The position numbers and the translations under genes are program-made. DNA of 64,000 bases from Petrolisthes cinctipes (lineage: Eukaryota; Arthropoda; Malacostraca; Decapoda; Porcellanidae), in assembly GCA_033782935.1 (NCBI GenBank), contig JAWQEG010000720.1:310001-374000 (forward strand), written 5' to 3'. The stretch's first letter is position 1. The number at the start of each line of letters is the position of its first letter. The notes under the pieces were generated by a model that was not told the DNA's origin, ran no database searches, and was given only the letters and a program-made list of their open reading frames with translations. Shown in pieces: positions 21,281 to 31,655 of this stretch.

Positions 21281-21911
21281 GGTTAGGTCAGGTAAGGTCA
21301 GACTAATTTCAAAATGCCCCATTTGAATATGCCCTATCTTTGAAATGAAGCATTTGCAGAGGAAATGCCATAGAAGAAAAATAGTCTTAGAATGGTCTAA
21401 ATTAGTGGGTAATGAAGGTAGAAATACTGTACTCAATAACGGTAATTCTTTCAATATTTACCGGTCAGGCTAATTTCAAAATGCCACATTTGAATATGCC
21501 CTATCTTGGAAATGGAGCATTGCAAATGAAAATGCCATAGAAGAAAAGTGTCTTAGAATGTTATAAATTAGTGGGTAAAGAAGGTAAAAACATTGTAATA
21601 TAAAATGGCAATATAATAGATAATTACCGTTATATTTAATCGTTTTTTTTTTTTTTTCCCAGGTTTGTGTGTGTGGTTTTTTTTCCAAGGTTTGTGTGTG
21701 TGTGTGTTTCCAGGCTTGTTTTATTCATGACTTTAAAGGTTAATAACGTAATTTACAAAGCCTGTGTTAATTAATTAAATGATTATACTTGTTAAATTTA
21801 ATTATCTTATATCGATGAATTATATATTGTATTTCACTTGGTTTCCTTCTCTATTGACTCGTATATATTACAATAAACCACTAAAGAACCATTAATATTA
21901 TCAATTACAAT
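21281..21911. other. Right flank of duplicated block B
   Basis: Contains AATGCCCCATTTGAATATGC, one 44-bp repeat unit, a right-end sequence (TTCTTTCAATATTTACCG) and an AT-rich tail. It is paralogous to 53420-54037 up to the words ATCAATTAC at about 21911, where the two copies part. No gene. Confidence 0.6.
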
Positions 21912-22092
21912 AATACAACATAGAAAACTACAAACACTCACACTTTATTATCGTTGTTGTTGTTGTTGATGATGCTCTTGCTCTTGCTCTTGCTGTTACA
22001 GGTACCCCGGGTGTTTATTCCAGGGTTGGCCTTTGTATCGGCAGCTCCTGTAAATAGAAATCGGGAAAAAAAACAATACCACTCATATCTAT

Positions 22093-25000
22093 TCACTTTC
22101 TACATCTTGCATACCACATTTTCTCCAAGAATTCTTTCACAGCACCAATCATTTCATCTGTGGTCTGCTCACACAGACCTAACAGTAATATCATCCATTC
22201 TCTCCCTGTTAGTTCCATTCCCTCATATTCCATTTCAGTCAGGATGATCTGCATCATCTCTGTTCTGTCTCTCTCATACTTCTCACATCCCAGCATCACA
22301 TGTTCTACCGTTTCATCCTCTCCTGTGTCACACATCTGGCATACCTTGCTTCGGGATTCTGACCATCTATAACTTCTTGCATTCACCTCCATACATTGTG
22401 CTCTGGCTCGAAAGAGTAGATCACCACCCAGACTTCCCTCATACCACTTCACATACTCTGGGCATTCTTTCTCCTTATACCATACAAGAGTTTCCTTTTG
22501 TTCCATATCATTTTTCCACTTTCTTAACCCCAGGCATTTCACTTCTTTGTCAATCTCACTTTTCCACTTTCTTGCATCCCAGTCTAGCCCCTCTCTATTC
22601 CTGCTCATTATTTTCCACTCATGCATAATTCCTCTAACTACCATACCATTCATATATACCATTCTCTCACACTTCTTTCCCCATTTGCCATTTCTAATGT
22701 TCCACATATAAACCTTTCTTGCCAGTCTTGTATCCTCCATTCGTTCCAGTCTTACTTTGTATCTAAGGGTTGCTTTCACCAGTCTTTCTCTGAATGTACT
22801 CCATCCCATATCACCTCTCAAAGCTGCTATCGCTGCATACCTTGGTGCATTCAGTGCCATTCTCGCTACTCGGTTCTGTCCCACCTCTAACTTGTCTATC
22901 TCACTCTCCTTCCATGCAATAACTTCCATGCCATACATAATGCTCGGGACAGCCACACTCTTCCATACTTCTCTCACCACATCATACTTGCTTGCTCTCA
23001 GCCTCGCTGCACTTGCCAGTCGTCCAACCCATTGGTTCGTCATGCTAATCTTTTCATTCTTGGTCTTTTCACTTCCACTTGGACTCAGCCATACCCCTAA
23101 GTACTTATATTCATCAGTCTGTTTCAGAACATTCTCTCCCACTCTCCATGTGTGTTCTCTCTCATCATCTGTTCTATTCACAATCATTACTTGGCTTTTC
23201 TCATTACTAAATTTCACACCAAAATCTCTCCCATACCCACCTACAACATCCAAAATCCTTTGAAGTTCCTCTGCTGTTTCACTCATAACTATCACATCAT
23301 CTGCATACAGTAACATACATATCTTGTCATCTCCAACCCTTACTCCTGCATTCATTCCTCTTGTTCTCATGGCTAGTTCTTCTGTGTATAAGCTAAATAG
23401 GGTTGGAGAAAGTATACATCCTTGCCTAACTCCTCTCTCACTTCTTACCCATTCTGTTTCTAGATCTCCCAGCCTGTACATTGCTCTTGTGTTCTCATAC
23501 ATACTTCTCACAATATTTACTAATTTATCACTCACACCTATCTTTTCTAAGACTCTACATAACATCTTCCTATCAACCCTGTCATAAGCTTTCTCTATAT
23601 CTAAGAAACATAGGTATAGCTTACATCCATCCTTTTTCTTTCTTTCAATCAGTTCATTCACCACAAACATATTATCTTCTGCTCTCCTATCTTTACGGAA
23701 ACCATTTTGCTCTTCACCCAGCACACTGAATCTCTCAATCCATCTGCACAATCTTTCATTCAACACTGCACTGAAAATCTTTCCCAGTGTGTTCAGTAGG
23801 GCTATTGGCCTGTAGTTTCTAAGCTCATTCTTACTCTTACAGCCTCCCTTATGCAGCAACGTCACTCTACATTCATTCCATCTCTTGGGTACTCTCTCTT
23901 CTTCCCACACTTTGTTAAACAACTCAGTCATCTTTTCAACCATAACCTCACCTCCATTCTTGTACATTTCATACGGAATATCATCTGGTCCTGCGGCCTT
24001 ACAATTTTTCTGCCTTTTCACACATCTTTCTACTTCTTCTCTGCTAATTCTTACATTCAGTTCCTCTGCATCCTTCCATTCCAGTGTTACATTTTCTCCT
24101 CTTACATCAGTCACCTCACCTACACCTCCAATATTCTCCCAGAACTCTTTTATGGCCTTCCTCATTTCTTCTTTGTCATTTATACATACACCATTTACCT
24201 TGAGACTGTCTACACTTTCAGTACTAGACATTCCCTCCCCTCTCATAAATCTGTACCATTCACGCCCACCTTCCAACCCCTTTTGTTTTAGGTTCTGAAT
24301 CACTCTCCTTTCACATTTTACCTTTTCATCTCTAATCTTGCGCTTAGCAACTCTCTGCTGCTTAACATATGCTGTCCATGCATTCAGGTACTCATTCTCA
24401 GCTTCGTCACTTTCATGCCTTTTCTTTCTCAGCTGCCTACATGTTCTATTTAGTCTTTTTCGTTCTTTCCTTGCATTCTTAATCTCTTCATTCCACCATG
24501 GCTTACGTTCTCTCTTTCTTCCATTTACTTTTACAAAACCTATCTGGCTAACTGCTGCATTTTTCACATTTTCTACAAATTTTTCATTCACCTCGTTCAC
24601 ATCATGTAGACTTCCATTGCTCCAACTTCTTTCACTCAGGTCCACCTGGAAATCTTCCCAATTTACATCCCTCAACTTCCATTTTCTCTTTCTCTCCTTC
24701 ACTCTTTTTTCCTTTCTCCCCTGCAACATACATTCTACCACCAGCATATTATGATCAGACACAACATCTATCATCCTGTCTTCATCTATCCACATGCGAG
24801 TTACAATTTCTCTCATTCTACCATTTGCTAACATATAGTCAATTGCAGATTCTTGGTTCCTTGCACTCCACGTCACATGTCCCTCTGATAGGGTTTCATT
24901 CAGGTTCTCCATATCCATGTCATTTACAAACTCAACAAGCATTTCACCATTCCTGTTCATTTGTTCTCCTAATAAACCTATATGTCCATTCATGTCTCCC

Positions 25001-25446
25001 ATAACAATCACTCTTTCATTTGCATACTCTCTTACAATCTTCTTCAATATACTGTACTTTTCACCATTCTCTCTCCTTGCTCTCTCACCTTCCACAGTCA
25101 TGTATACTACTACCATTATAACTCTTTCAGGCCTTCGCTGATTATTCATACATTCAACTCTTACAGCTAACACGTCCTCACTACTTCCACTGCTTCCAAC
25201 TTCTAGTTCTTCAACTTTCAGATTCCTTTCTTTCCTGTGGAGGAAGGCTACGCCTCCTCCTAGTTTTTCTTGCTTTTTCCGTCCTTTTCCAATCATCACA
25301 TACTCATTTCCCTCCATTCGTACCTCATCTCTCAAGTGTGTCTCAGTCAGGCCCACAACATCAAAATTCCACTCATTCAGTTCTTTGCATATATCCTCAT
25401 ATTTTCCAATTCCCCATCCTCTAACATTCATACATCCAATTTTCAT
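22093..25446 (-). CDS. LINE ORF2: apurinic endonuclease and reverse transcriptase
   Basis: Chosen start is the ATG at 25446-25444 (MKIGCMNVRGWG), immediately before the endonuclease fold. The open frame extends upstream without stops to 25506. Domains in order are: APE-like endonuclease (GLTETHL, GDMNGHIG, SAIDYML and the catalytic SDHN); a basic linker; reverse transcriptase with RNYRPIALLN, QNGFRKDRRAEDN, FLDIEKAYDRVD, GVRQGCILSP and YADDVIV; then a C-terminal knuckle CQMCDTGEDETVEHVMLGC. About 1117 residues, normal for a CR1-like ORF2. It nicks target DNA and primes reverse transcription of the element RNA. No lesion was seen, so it may be recently active. Confidence 0.9.
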   Translation of the reverse strand: MKIGCMNVRGWGIGKYEDICKELNEWNFDVVGLTETHLRDEVRMEGNEYVMIGKGRKKQEKLGGGVAFLHRKERNLKVEELEVGSSGSSEDVLAVRVECMNNQRRPERVIMVVVYMTVEGERARRENGEKYSILKKIVREYANERVIVMGDMNGHIGLLGEQMNRNGEMLVEFVNDMDMENLNETLSEGHVTWSARNQESAIDYMLANGRMREIVTRMWIDEDRMIDVVSDHNMLVVECMLQGRKEKRVKERKRKWKLRDVNWEDFQVDLSERSWSNGSLHDVNEVNEKFVENVKNAAVSQIGFVKVNGRKRERKPWWNEEIKNARKERKRLNRTCRQLRKKRHESDEAENEYLNAWTAYVKQQRVAKRKIRDEKVKCERRVIQNLKQKGLEGGREWYRFMRGEGMSSTESVDSLKVNGVCINDKEEMRKAIKEFWENIGGVGEVTDVRGENVTLEWKDAEELNVRISREEVERCVKRQKNCKAAGPDDIPYEMYKNGGEVMVEKMTELFNKVWEEERVPKRWNECRVTLLHKGGCKSKNELRNYRPIALLNTLGKIFSAVLNERLCRWIERFSVLGEEQNGFRKDRRAEDNMFVVNELIERKKKDGCKLYLCFLDIEKAYDRVDRKMLCRVLEKIGVSDKLVNIVRSMYENTRAMYRLGDLETEWVRSERGVRQGCILSPTLFSLYTEELAMRTRGMNAGVRVGDDKICMLLYADDVIVMSETAEELQRILDVVGGYGRDFGVKFSNEKSQVMIVNRTDDEREHTWRVGENVLKQTDEYKYLGVWLSPSGSEKTKNEKISMTNQWVGRLASAARLRASKYDVVREVWKSVAVPSIMYGMEVIAWKESEIDKLEVGQNRVARMALNAPRYAAIAALRGDMGWSTFRERLVKATLRYKVRLERMEDTRLARKVYMWNIRNGKWGKKCERMVYMNGMVVRGIMHEWKIMSRNREGLDWDARKWKSEIDKEVKCLGLRKWKNDMEQKETLVWYKEKECPEYVKWYEGSLGGDLLFRARAQCMEVNARSYRWSESRSKVCQMCDTGEDETVEHVMLGCEKYERDRTEMMQIILTEMEYEGMELTGREWMILLLGLCEQTTDEMIGAVKEFLEKMWYARCRK

Positions 25447-25506
25447 GCATTTACTCGCCTGGTTGGTGTCTACTCCTCTCCTTTCCACATCTATGCATCT
25501 AGGTCG

Positions 25507-26556
25507 TCAAGCATTCGTGATTGGGGACAGCGACCTCGCCCTCACCCACTCACACAGCCGTCGTCCCATCCTTTCACTCCCTGCCTCGTTCAGGTGTACT
25601 CCATCCGTCGCAAACAGTCTGTCCTCTCGTAATACTCCATCCATGTCAATGAAGCTGACGTTACCATTCTTCTCCTGCCTCCAGGTGATCTTCAGCTTCA
25701 TCAGTTCATCATGTATCTTCTTATTTATTCTCTTTCTCACACGTTCATACTGTGGACCTTCCCGTGGTCTCCTCATCACTCCCACTACCCCAACACTCAT
25801 ATTCTTTCCTTCCACTGCCTTCACTGCTTCTACCACCTCCTTCACAGTCTCTTCTTCTCCAACTTCTTCCAGATCATTTCCCCCACCTTGCACAATCAGC
25901 ATGCCATCTTTCAATAGTCTAGCTTCCTCCTTCACTCTCTTGCTCACCTGATGCACTCTTGCTCCACTCATACAAATCCGTCCGCTTCCTTCTGCATTCA
26001 TCTTCACATGTAACCCTATATTCCTCACCATACTGTCTCCGATTATTCTAATAGGGGCCTTCCTCATCATTTTCTGTCTGAGTACAGGTGGTCTTGGCCT
26101 GGGCTGGTCCACCTGTACGGTCCTCTCTTCTATAATTTCCACTTCATTTACCCTTTTTTCTTCTGTATTCTCCTCCATCTGTACCCTCTGTTCTTCTATA
26201 CCTTCCTTCACTGTCTGTACACTCTGGTCCTCTGTGTCTTCCTTCACTGTCTGTACACTCTGGTCCTCTGTGTTTTCTTTCCCTGTCTGTATATTCTGGT
26301 CCTTTGTATCTTTCTTCACTGTCTGTACATTCTTCTCCTTTCGTTCTTCAGTTTCACTCTGCCATTCATTCTTTGTTCGCTCTAGGCACGGATCACACAG
26401 ATATACCACATTCTTCAGAGATAGCAGTCTTGTTTTTGTGGTGACCCCCACACAAGACATGTGGAACCATCTCTCACACCTCTCACACGCCAAACCACCA
26501 CTTCTATTCGTCACCCCAACCTCACACACACCACAATTACTCACAGCAGACGCCAT
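25507..26556 (-). CDS. LINE ORF1: PHD finger plus SGNH esterase
   Basis: 349 residues from ATG 26556-26554 (MASAVSNCGVCEVG). The N-terminus holds a PHD-type C4HC3 finger (CGVC, CERC, WFHMSC, CDPC). A middle stretch has acidic repeats of DQSVQTVKEDTE type (about five imperfect copies). The C-terminal half is an SGNH/GDSL hydrolase with IIGDSMVRN, GGGND and DGVHLN blocks, so the catalytic Ser, Gly, Asn and Asp-His positions are present. CR1-like ORF1 proteins with this pairing are thought to bind RNA and chromatin or lipid, but the role is unproven. It ends at a UGA followed by C, in the same frame as ORF2. Confidence 0.9.
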   Translation of the reverse strand: MASAVSNCGVCEVGVTNRSGGLACERCERWFHMSCVGVTTKTRLLSLKNVVYLCDPCLERTKNEWQSETEERKEKNVQTVKKDTKDQNIQTGKENTEDQSVQTVKEDTEDQSVQTVKEGIEEQRVQMEENTEEKRVNEVEIIEERTVQVDQPRPRPPVLRQKMMRKAPIRIIGDSMVRNIGLHVKMNAEGSGRICMSGARVHQVSKRVKEEARLLKDGMLIVQGGGNDLEEVGEEETVKEVVEAVKAVEGKNMSVGVVGVMRRPREGPQYERVRKRINKKIHDELMKLKITWRQEKNGNVSFIDMDGVLREDRLFATDGVHLNEAGSERMGRRLCEWVRARSLSPITNA

Positions 26557-26660
26557 CGATAATATATATACAATACTTGCAATCAAATCACACAAAAAAG
26601 GGAAGGAAGGGATACACACGTCTTCACGCTGCTGCTCCTGTCTGCGTGATGATGACTGAG

Positions 26661-27401
26661 AATGATGCGATGCGATGCAATGATGTCGAGGGATAGCCTT
26701 TACAACGGCACCTCTTCTGTCGTTTATTTGTTGCTGAGTTCCTTTAATTTCTTCTCCCTTATTTTCCAACACTTATAAAGATATTCTTTTATATTGTCCA
26801 AACATTTTCCACTGTCGAATAACAACCCTCCAATGATGTTTTCCTTGCATTCGATATAAGGTTGTTGCAATTTTCCAATTTTACTTCTTTCTTCAACATA
26901 GCCAGTACAGTCAAGCACAAAATGTTCTAAGTTTTCTGGATCTGTTCCACACATCTTACATCCTGTTTCATTGTCCTCTTTTCTAAATCTTTTTCTATCT
27001 CCCAAGTTTAAAGTATTTGTCCTACATTTAAATAACACTACTGATGCTGGTGTTATTGTCATATAGTTCCTCTGTCATTCCCATTTCTTTTTTCCATTTT
27101 CTGTAAATCTTTAGGGTAGTCTTACTTTCCATTTCCTCTCTCCAGTTCTTAGTGTCCAATTCATAAATCTTGTTTAGGAGTTGTTGCTTCTTCATGGTTT
27201 TTAGTTTATCTAAATTGATATCTAATGCTTTCATTCCCTCCTCACATTCCTTCATCCATTTATTTGTTCTATTACCCTTCAATTCTTCTACTATTTCGTA
27301 TGTTAATTTGTTTCCTCCATCTCTCATTATCCCTTGTAAATATTGTAATTTTGTTCTAGTAATTTTTTATTTCATGAGTGAGGCACCCACTTCTCCTCTT
27401 A
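26661..27401 (-). mobile_element. 3' part of old LINE split by a Harbinger insertion
   Basis: Minus-strand C-terminal third of ORF2: RGEVGAS at about 27397, then KLQYLQGIMRD, RKWKKEMG, a frameshift near 27060, then VLFKCRTNTLNLGDRKRF and the knuckle CKMCGTDPENLEHFVLDC. The 3' UTR contains GTGCCGTTGTAAAGGCTATC and a GCATC-type tail at about 26664. The 5' side ends exactly at the TTA (27399-27401) bordering the Harbinger terminus. The rest of the LINE resumes at 46937. Confidence 0.8.
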
Positions 27402-28566
27402 CAGCCGTTTTCTCAGTCGCTCGGACCACCCGCCCGAGCCTCGTTTGCTAGCACCCGAGCGAGTTTTGGTTTTCTCAGTGGTGTTTCTAAGGCCGTCCGA
27501 GCCCTCTTCCCGACCACATTATTGGAACACTTGGGCGCCCGGGCTCGGGAGCTATACCCAAGGATAATAGACTATAAAGGATAGTCCACTGAAACGTCAT
27601 AGTGATGACGTCGTAAATATCCGTGACGTCACGGGAGGCTCTGTTGCTAGCTGGTGCCTGCTCACTAGGTAAAATATGAGGCATAAAGATTATATCAGCT
27701 GATATTAATCGAAATAATGAGTTTCTCGGTAGCTGCACCTTGGTAGTTTAAAAAGATAAGAAGCATACTGATATAACGGCAATTGTACAAGTCGACATCA
27801 GTTGTTGAAATAGAATAATGGACTATAAAACTGGAAGCCTTCCACGACCAAGATTGATATCGAGTCGCGTTCGCATCTCTAAGCCCATATTTGTACAATA
27901 ATTACTAATCTTTGGTGTCTTTATATTCCACACAGTTTAAATTGATCATTATAATTTAAAGTAAATGTGTTTGTAGTGTGTTGTCATCAATAGATATCCA
28001 GAGAAGCCAGGAGATCTCTACCACTGCCCACTGGTGCGTCGTATACTCACCAGAAGTTGGCCTACAGTACTACTTGGCATTGATAATAAGGTCATGATTT
28101 AGACTGATAATAGATTTTATGTGTTTAATTCTTGATGGATGATTAACTAGCCTACTAATCATATGGAAATAAAGCAGCATTTTTATAAATCATGACCTAG
28201 CTGACCTAATGAGATCATTAGTCGATCATCCTTGGTAGTAGCCTACAGTTTTTTAACCTTGGTTACGAAGTATTTATATTGACTAGTGCTAGGTTATATT
28301 CATATATCTATCACTCGAAAGATTATATAATAACCTATTACCTGGATGTAAAGGTAATTTATATTGATAATTCTGGATTTTTTCAATGTTACAAAAAGGA
28401 TTTCCATACCTATTTAGTATTTCCAACTGCCCCATTTCTAAAATATGTCACTTTCAACCCCTCCAACATATCTGAAAAATGCCCTGAATAGATCCGAAGA
28501 ATGCCCCAATTAGGTCTGAAAATATCCTGATTAAGTTAGAAATATGCATCAGTTAGGTCAGAAAAA

Positions 28567-28795
28567 TGCCCGGTATTTATTGAAAGAATTACCGCTTTGT
28601 AGCAGTGTAGATCCGGCTAGGTCCCAGTATTTTGCCCCAGTCATTTCCTGTACTTTACCACGGTTATTTCCCAGTAGTATGCTCAGGTTAGGTACCAGTA
28701 GTCTGCCCAGGTTAGGTCCCGGTAGTTTGATGCGGTCTAGGTTAGGTTAGGTAAGGTCAGACTAATTTCAAAATGCCCCATTTGATATTTACCAA
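28567..28795. mobile_element. Copy of the CGGTATTTATTGAAAG element, shortened
   Basis: Begins CGGTATTTATTGAAAGAATT (28570), carries the GGCTAGGTCCCAGTATTTTG and 24-bp minisatellite units (28618-28745), and ends near GATATTTACCAAATGCCCC. It is nested inside the P-like element. Non-coding. Confidence 0.6.
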
Positions 28796-30443
28796 ATGCC
28801 CCATTCAAGGTCACTTATATATTGCTTACACCTACAATGATTTTAAAAAGTAGAAAAATAATTAATCGGAATATGAATACAAAATACTGTATGCTGAATG
28901 TAATTATATATTTATTATCATATACTTTGCGAAATGAAATGTGTACCAAAAATAAAGTACAGTACAGGAATAAATGTTTCTTGCCATAGAAGTAAGAGTA
29001 CCAATATCCTTATGAAGTACTATCACTATCAGTCTATGAGTATAATCACAGTGGAATTGCACATTTTCTAGAAAAACTAGAAACTAACGTTAATTTTATC
29101 ACAATATATTAATCATTATGGTATGTATAAAGCAAAACTAATGCAATTAGAATTTACATAATACTGTATTATTACAGTCAGTCCATAAGTATAATCACTG
29201 TGGATTTTGCACAGGTTTGGAAATTGTGTAAATAAACGTAATTTCTGTCAGTTCATTCGCTTTTTCAGAAAGTAACGTACTGTATTGCGTTAGCACTTTT
29301 CAGATTAACGAGCTCAACTTTCTGAGAGTTAACGGCTAACTTAACACTTTTCAACTCATCATGTCTGGGAATACAAACACAGCACGATCAGCATACTGCA
29401 GTTGAGAAAATATGATGTTCATCTCTGGTATCTTCTTGTGCTGGCTGGACTGTCGCATCTAGTACCACTTCTGGTGTATTATCTGTGAAGGAATTGATGT
29501 TAAAGGCATATAATCAGATGACACTTGTTTGTATATACTTTGCACAAAAATAGAATAAATTATGTAGGCTAGATAGATAAATATAGATAGATGTAGGCTA
29601 TGACTCTTCCATCATCTTCATATTCGTCATGGGTTAAAATTACCTCATATAGGTATAAAGACCTGGGAAAGACAATGAGACTATTTTCAAGATTATGTAT
29701 CGGGTATTTTCAAAAATATTTGTTATCTGGTCGTACTAAGGTAATTATTGTCTATCTATTTATCTATCTATTGCCAGATGCCTCAATCCCCAAAGGGGTG
29801 AATGAATTGCCTCCACGCATCTTTGTCTCCCTTCAGCTGGCATCCCTCCTACTGTACCACCCAACGCCACTCTTACTCATATACTTCTCTTCTCCATCAT
29901 TCCACCTCACTCTCGGTCTACCTGCTCTACTCTGTCCTTCCACCTCACTCTCATACACTTTTTAATCAAATCTCTCGCTTCCTATACACTCTACATGGCC
30001 GAACCACCTCAAGGTGTTTTCTTTTCACTCTTTCCATCTAATACTGTTACACTATTCACTTTCATTTTTATAAAATAATTTAAAAAAATCTCACCATTTC
30101 TTTCGTTGAGCAGACCCTATTGTGCTTCATGTGCATCACCTTTGGCATCTTCTTGTGCATGAGGAATAGCATCTTGTACCACTTCTGGTGTATTATCTGA
30201 GAAGGAATTGATTTTAGAGGCATATAATAACATGACACTTGTTTGCATATACAAAAGAAAAGAATAAATAAATGTTTGGCCCTTCCATTATTTTCATATA
30301 TGCATTATCCAGCCCTACTCTTAACATACTATAAATACTGTATTGTGAAACTATGAAGTACAGGGTAGGTCTGATACCATCTGATACTGTATAGCCTATG
30401 TACTATACACAGTCACTTTTAAGAAGAAAACAAAAAATCTCAC

Positions 30444-30536
30444 CATTTCCTTCATTGAGCAGACCCTCTTGAAGTACTGGTACCAGTAGCCTTCTATGCC
30501 TGCTGAATAATCTTTCTCGGCGAGCCTCCGTACCAG
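30444..30536 (-). pseudogene. Candidate second exon of the P-like THAP gene
   Basis: Bounded on the minus strand by an AATTTTCAG acceptor and a GTGAGA donor. In phase with the THAP exon's donor it encodes AGTEARRERLFSRHRR and LLVPVLQEGLLNEGN. Related sequences with the same acceptor-donor context lie at about 30108-30200 (NTPEVVQDAIPHAQED, with a TAG) and 29400-29480 (NTPEVVLDATVQPAQED), suggesting exon duplication. Function not recognised. Confidence 0.45.
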
Positions 30537-31007
30537 CTGAAAATTAAATTAATGTTACAGTATTCAGACCTAATCAAAATCCATGGGTAAAATCATGATT
30601 GTATAAATGGACCAAATATCCACATTAGATAAACTACTGAAAATCTACCACAATTACCTACTATTGTAACCTATATTAGGACATTGAATGATGGTTTTAA
30701 TGTATTAAATCCACCACAAATACCCCACCTTACCCCCAAACATAAAAGGGGAAGAGAGAAATTGTTGGTTATAGAGCATTACAATACTGTAGCCTACCTA
30801 GATCTACCAAAGTTATCACTAGTAGGGGATGCAGTCAGTATTGGACTACATTTCTAACAGAATTAGGTAGACTTGGCCTAGCCTAACCTAACCTACATAC
30901 TGTACAGTAGAGTATCATAAGATGGGGTAAAGTTAAAAATATGTACAGTATAAGCAAATAGCTGAGGGTGTAGCAGTAAGTTGGGCCTTTGATAGATCTC
31001 AACATAC

Positions 31008-31314
31008 CTGGTTCCGGATTAGAATTTGGAAGGTGCAGAGTCGGTACAGCTCAAGGTTGCAATATTATGATCTTCTTTGGAGATCCATTACATCGTTGAT
31101 TGTTCAAAGCATCTCTTGGGACGTAGTCTGTTGTTGTCTTAAAGTGTAGAGAGCATACTCGGGCCAATTCAACATTGAATTTGTCCTCAAGTTTGCACGC
31201 CGATATCCACTTTATGGCATTCTCTTGGTCTCTTAGGAACCGAAAGAGCTCCACCCTGTCTCTTTTTGCATGTCTACTGCCATTATTGTAATTGTACACT
31301 GCACATACACCCAT
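31008..31314 (-). pseudogene. THAP-domain exon of the P-like element
   Basis: ATG at 31314-31312 (MGVCAVYNYNNGSRHAK). THAP zinc-finger features are present: a first Cys, RVELFRFL, the invariant Trp in AIKWISACKL, and CSLHF supplying the Cys-x2-His pair. The second zinc Cys expected after AVY is a Tyr, so the C2CH site is incomplete. A TGA follows KKIIILQP, after which the frame stays open (AVPTLHLPNSNPEP) to a CAG-GTATGT donor at 31008/31007. It would be the DNA-binding part of a transposase. The missing ligand and stop mark it as decayed. Confidence 0.7.
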
Positions 31315-31655
31315 AATATTGCACAGACATTCACTCTTCACGTACACTTCAAGTTGGACTAGTGACAGTCTGGGCACCAGGCAGGTTTGTTTACAAGTGT
31401 GACGTCACTCCCGCGGTGCATTGTGGAAAAACAAGTGTCTAGTGGACTATCCTTTATAGTCTATCATCCTTGGCTATACCCCTCCCAGTGCTCGCCCGAG
31501 TCGGGCAGCCTGCACTATAAATAATCTCTATTTCATAACAAAGCATATTCTTTCCTCTTAAATCTGTCAGAGAAGTACCAATACATTTTATATACATGAT
31601 ATAATGCCTGTAATTAGTATATTTTTGGATATACCTAAACATTTACAAGAATATT

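Larger units (their letters stand above)
21945..26660 (-). mobile_element. CR1-like LINE, near full length
   Basis: Minus-strand element with ORF1 (26556-25507) and ORF2 (about 25488-22093), both uninterrupted. The 3' end carries a short UTR and simple-repeat tail (plus strand GTTGTTGTTGTTGTTGATG and CTTGCTCTTGCTCTTGC at about 21951-22000). An ORF1 with PHD finger plus SGNH esterase is known from CR1-group elements. The 5' end abuts the 3' tail of another LINE at about 26660. Confidence 0.85.
27559..31472 (-). mobile_element. P-element-like transposon with THAP gene, degenerate
   Basis: Terminal inverted repeats of about 32 bp: left starts CAAGGATAATAGACTATAAA, right is the complement of CAAGGATGATAGACTATAAA. 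GCTATACC is duplicated on both sides (27551-27558 and 31473-31480). Eight-bp duplications, CA...TG ends and a THAP DNA-binding exon fit the P superfamily. The RNase-H-like catalytic core was not found, so this copy is probably non-autonomous. Confidence 0.8.

Noticed and set aside
22160..25170. Many plus-strand frames of 60-170 codons
   Set aside because: Antisense shadows of the uninterrupted LINE ORF2, whose codon bias leaves the complementary strand open.
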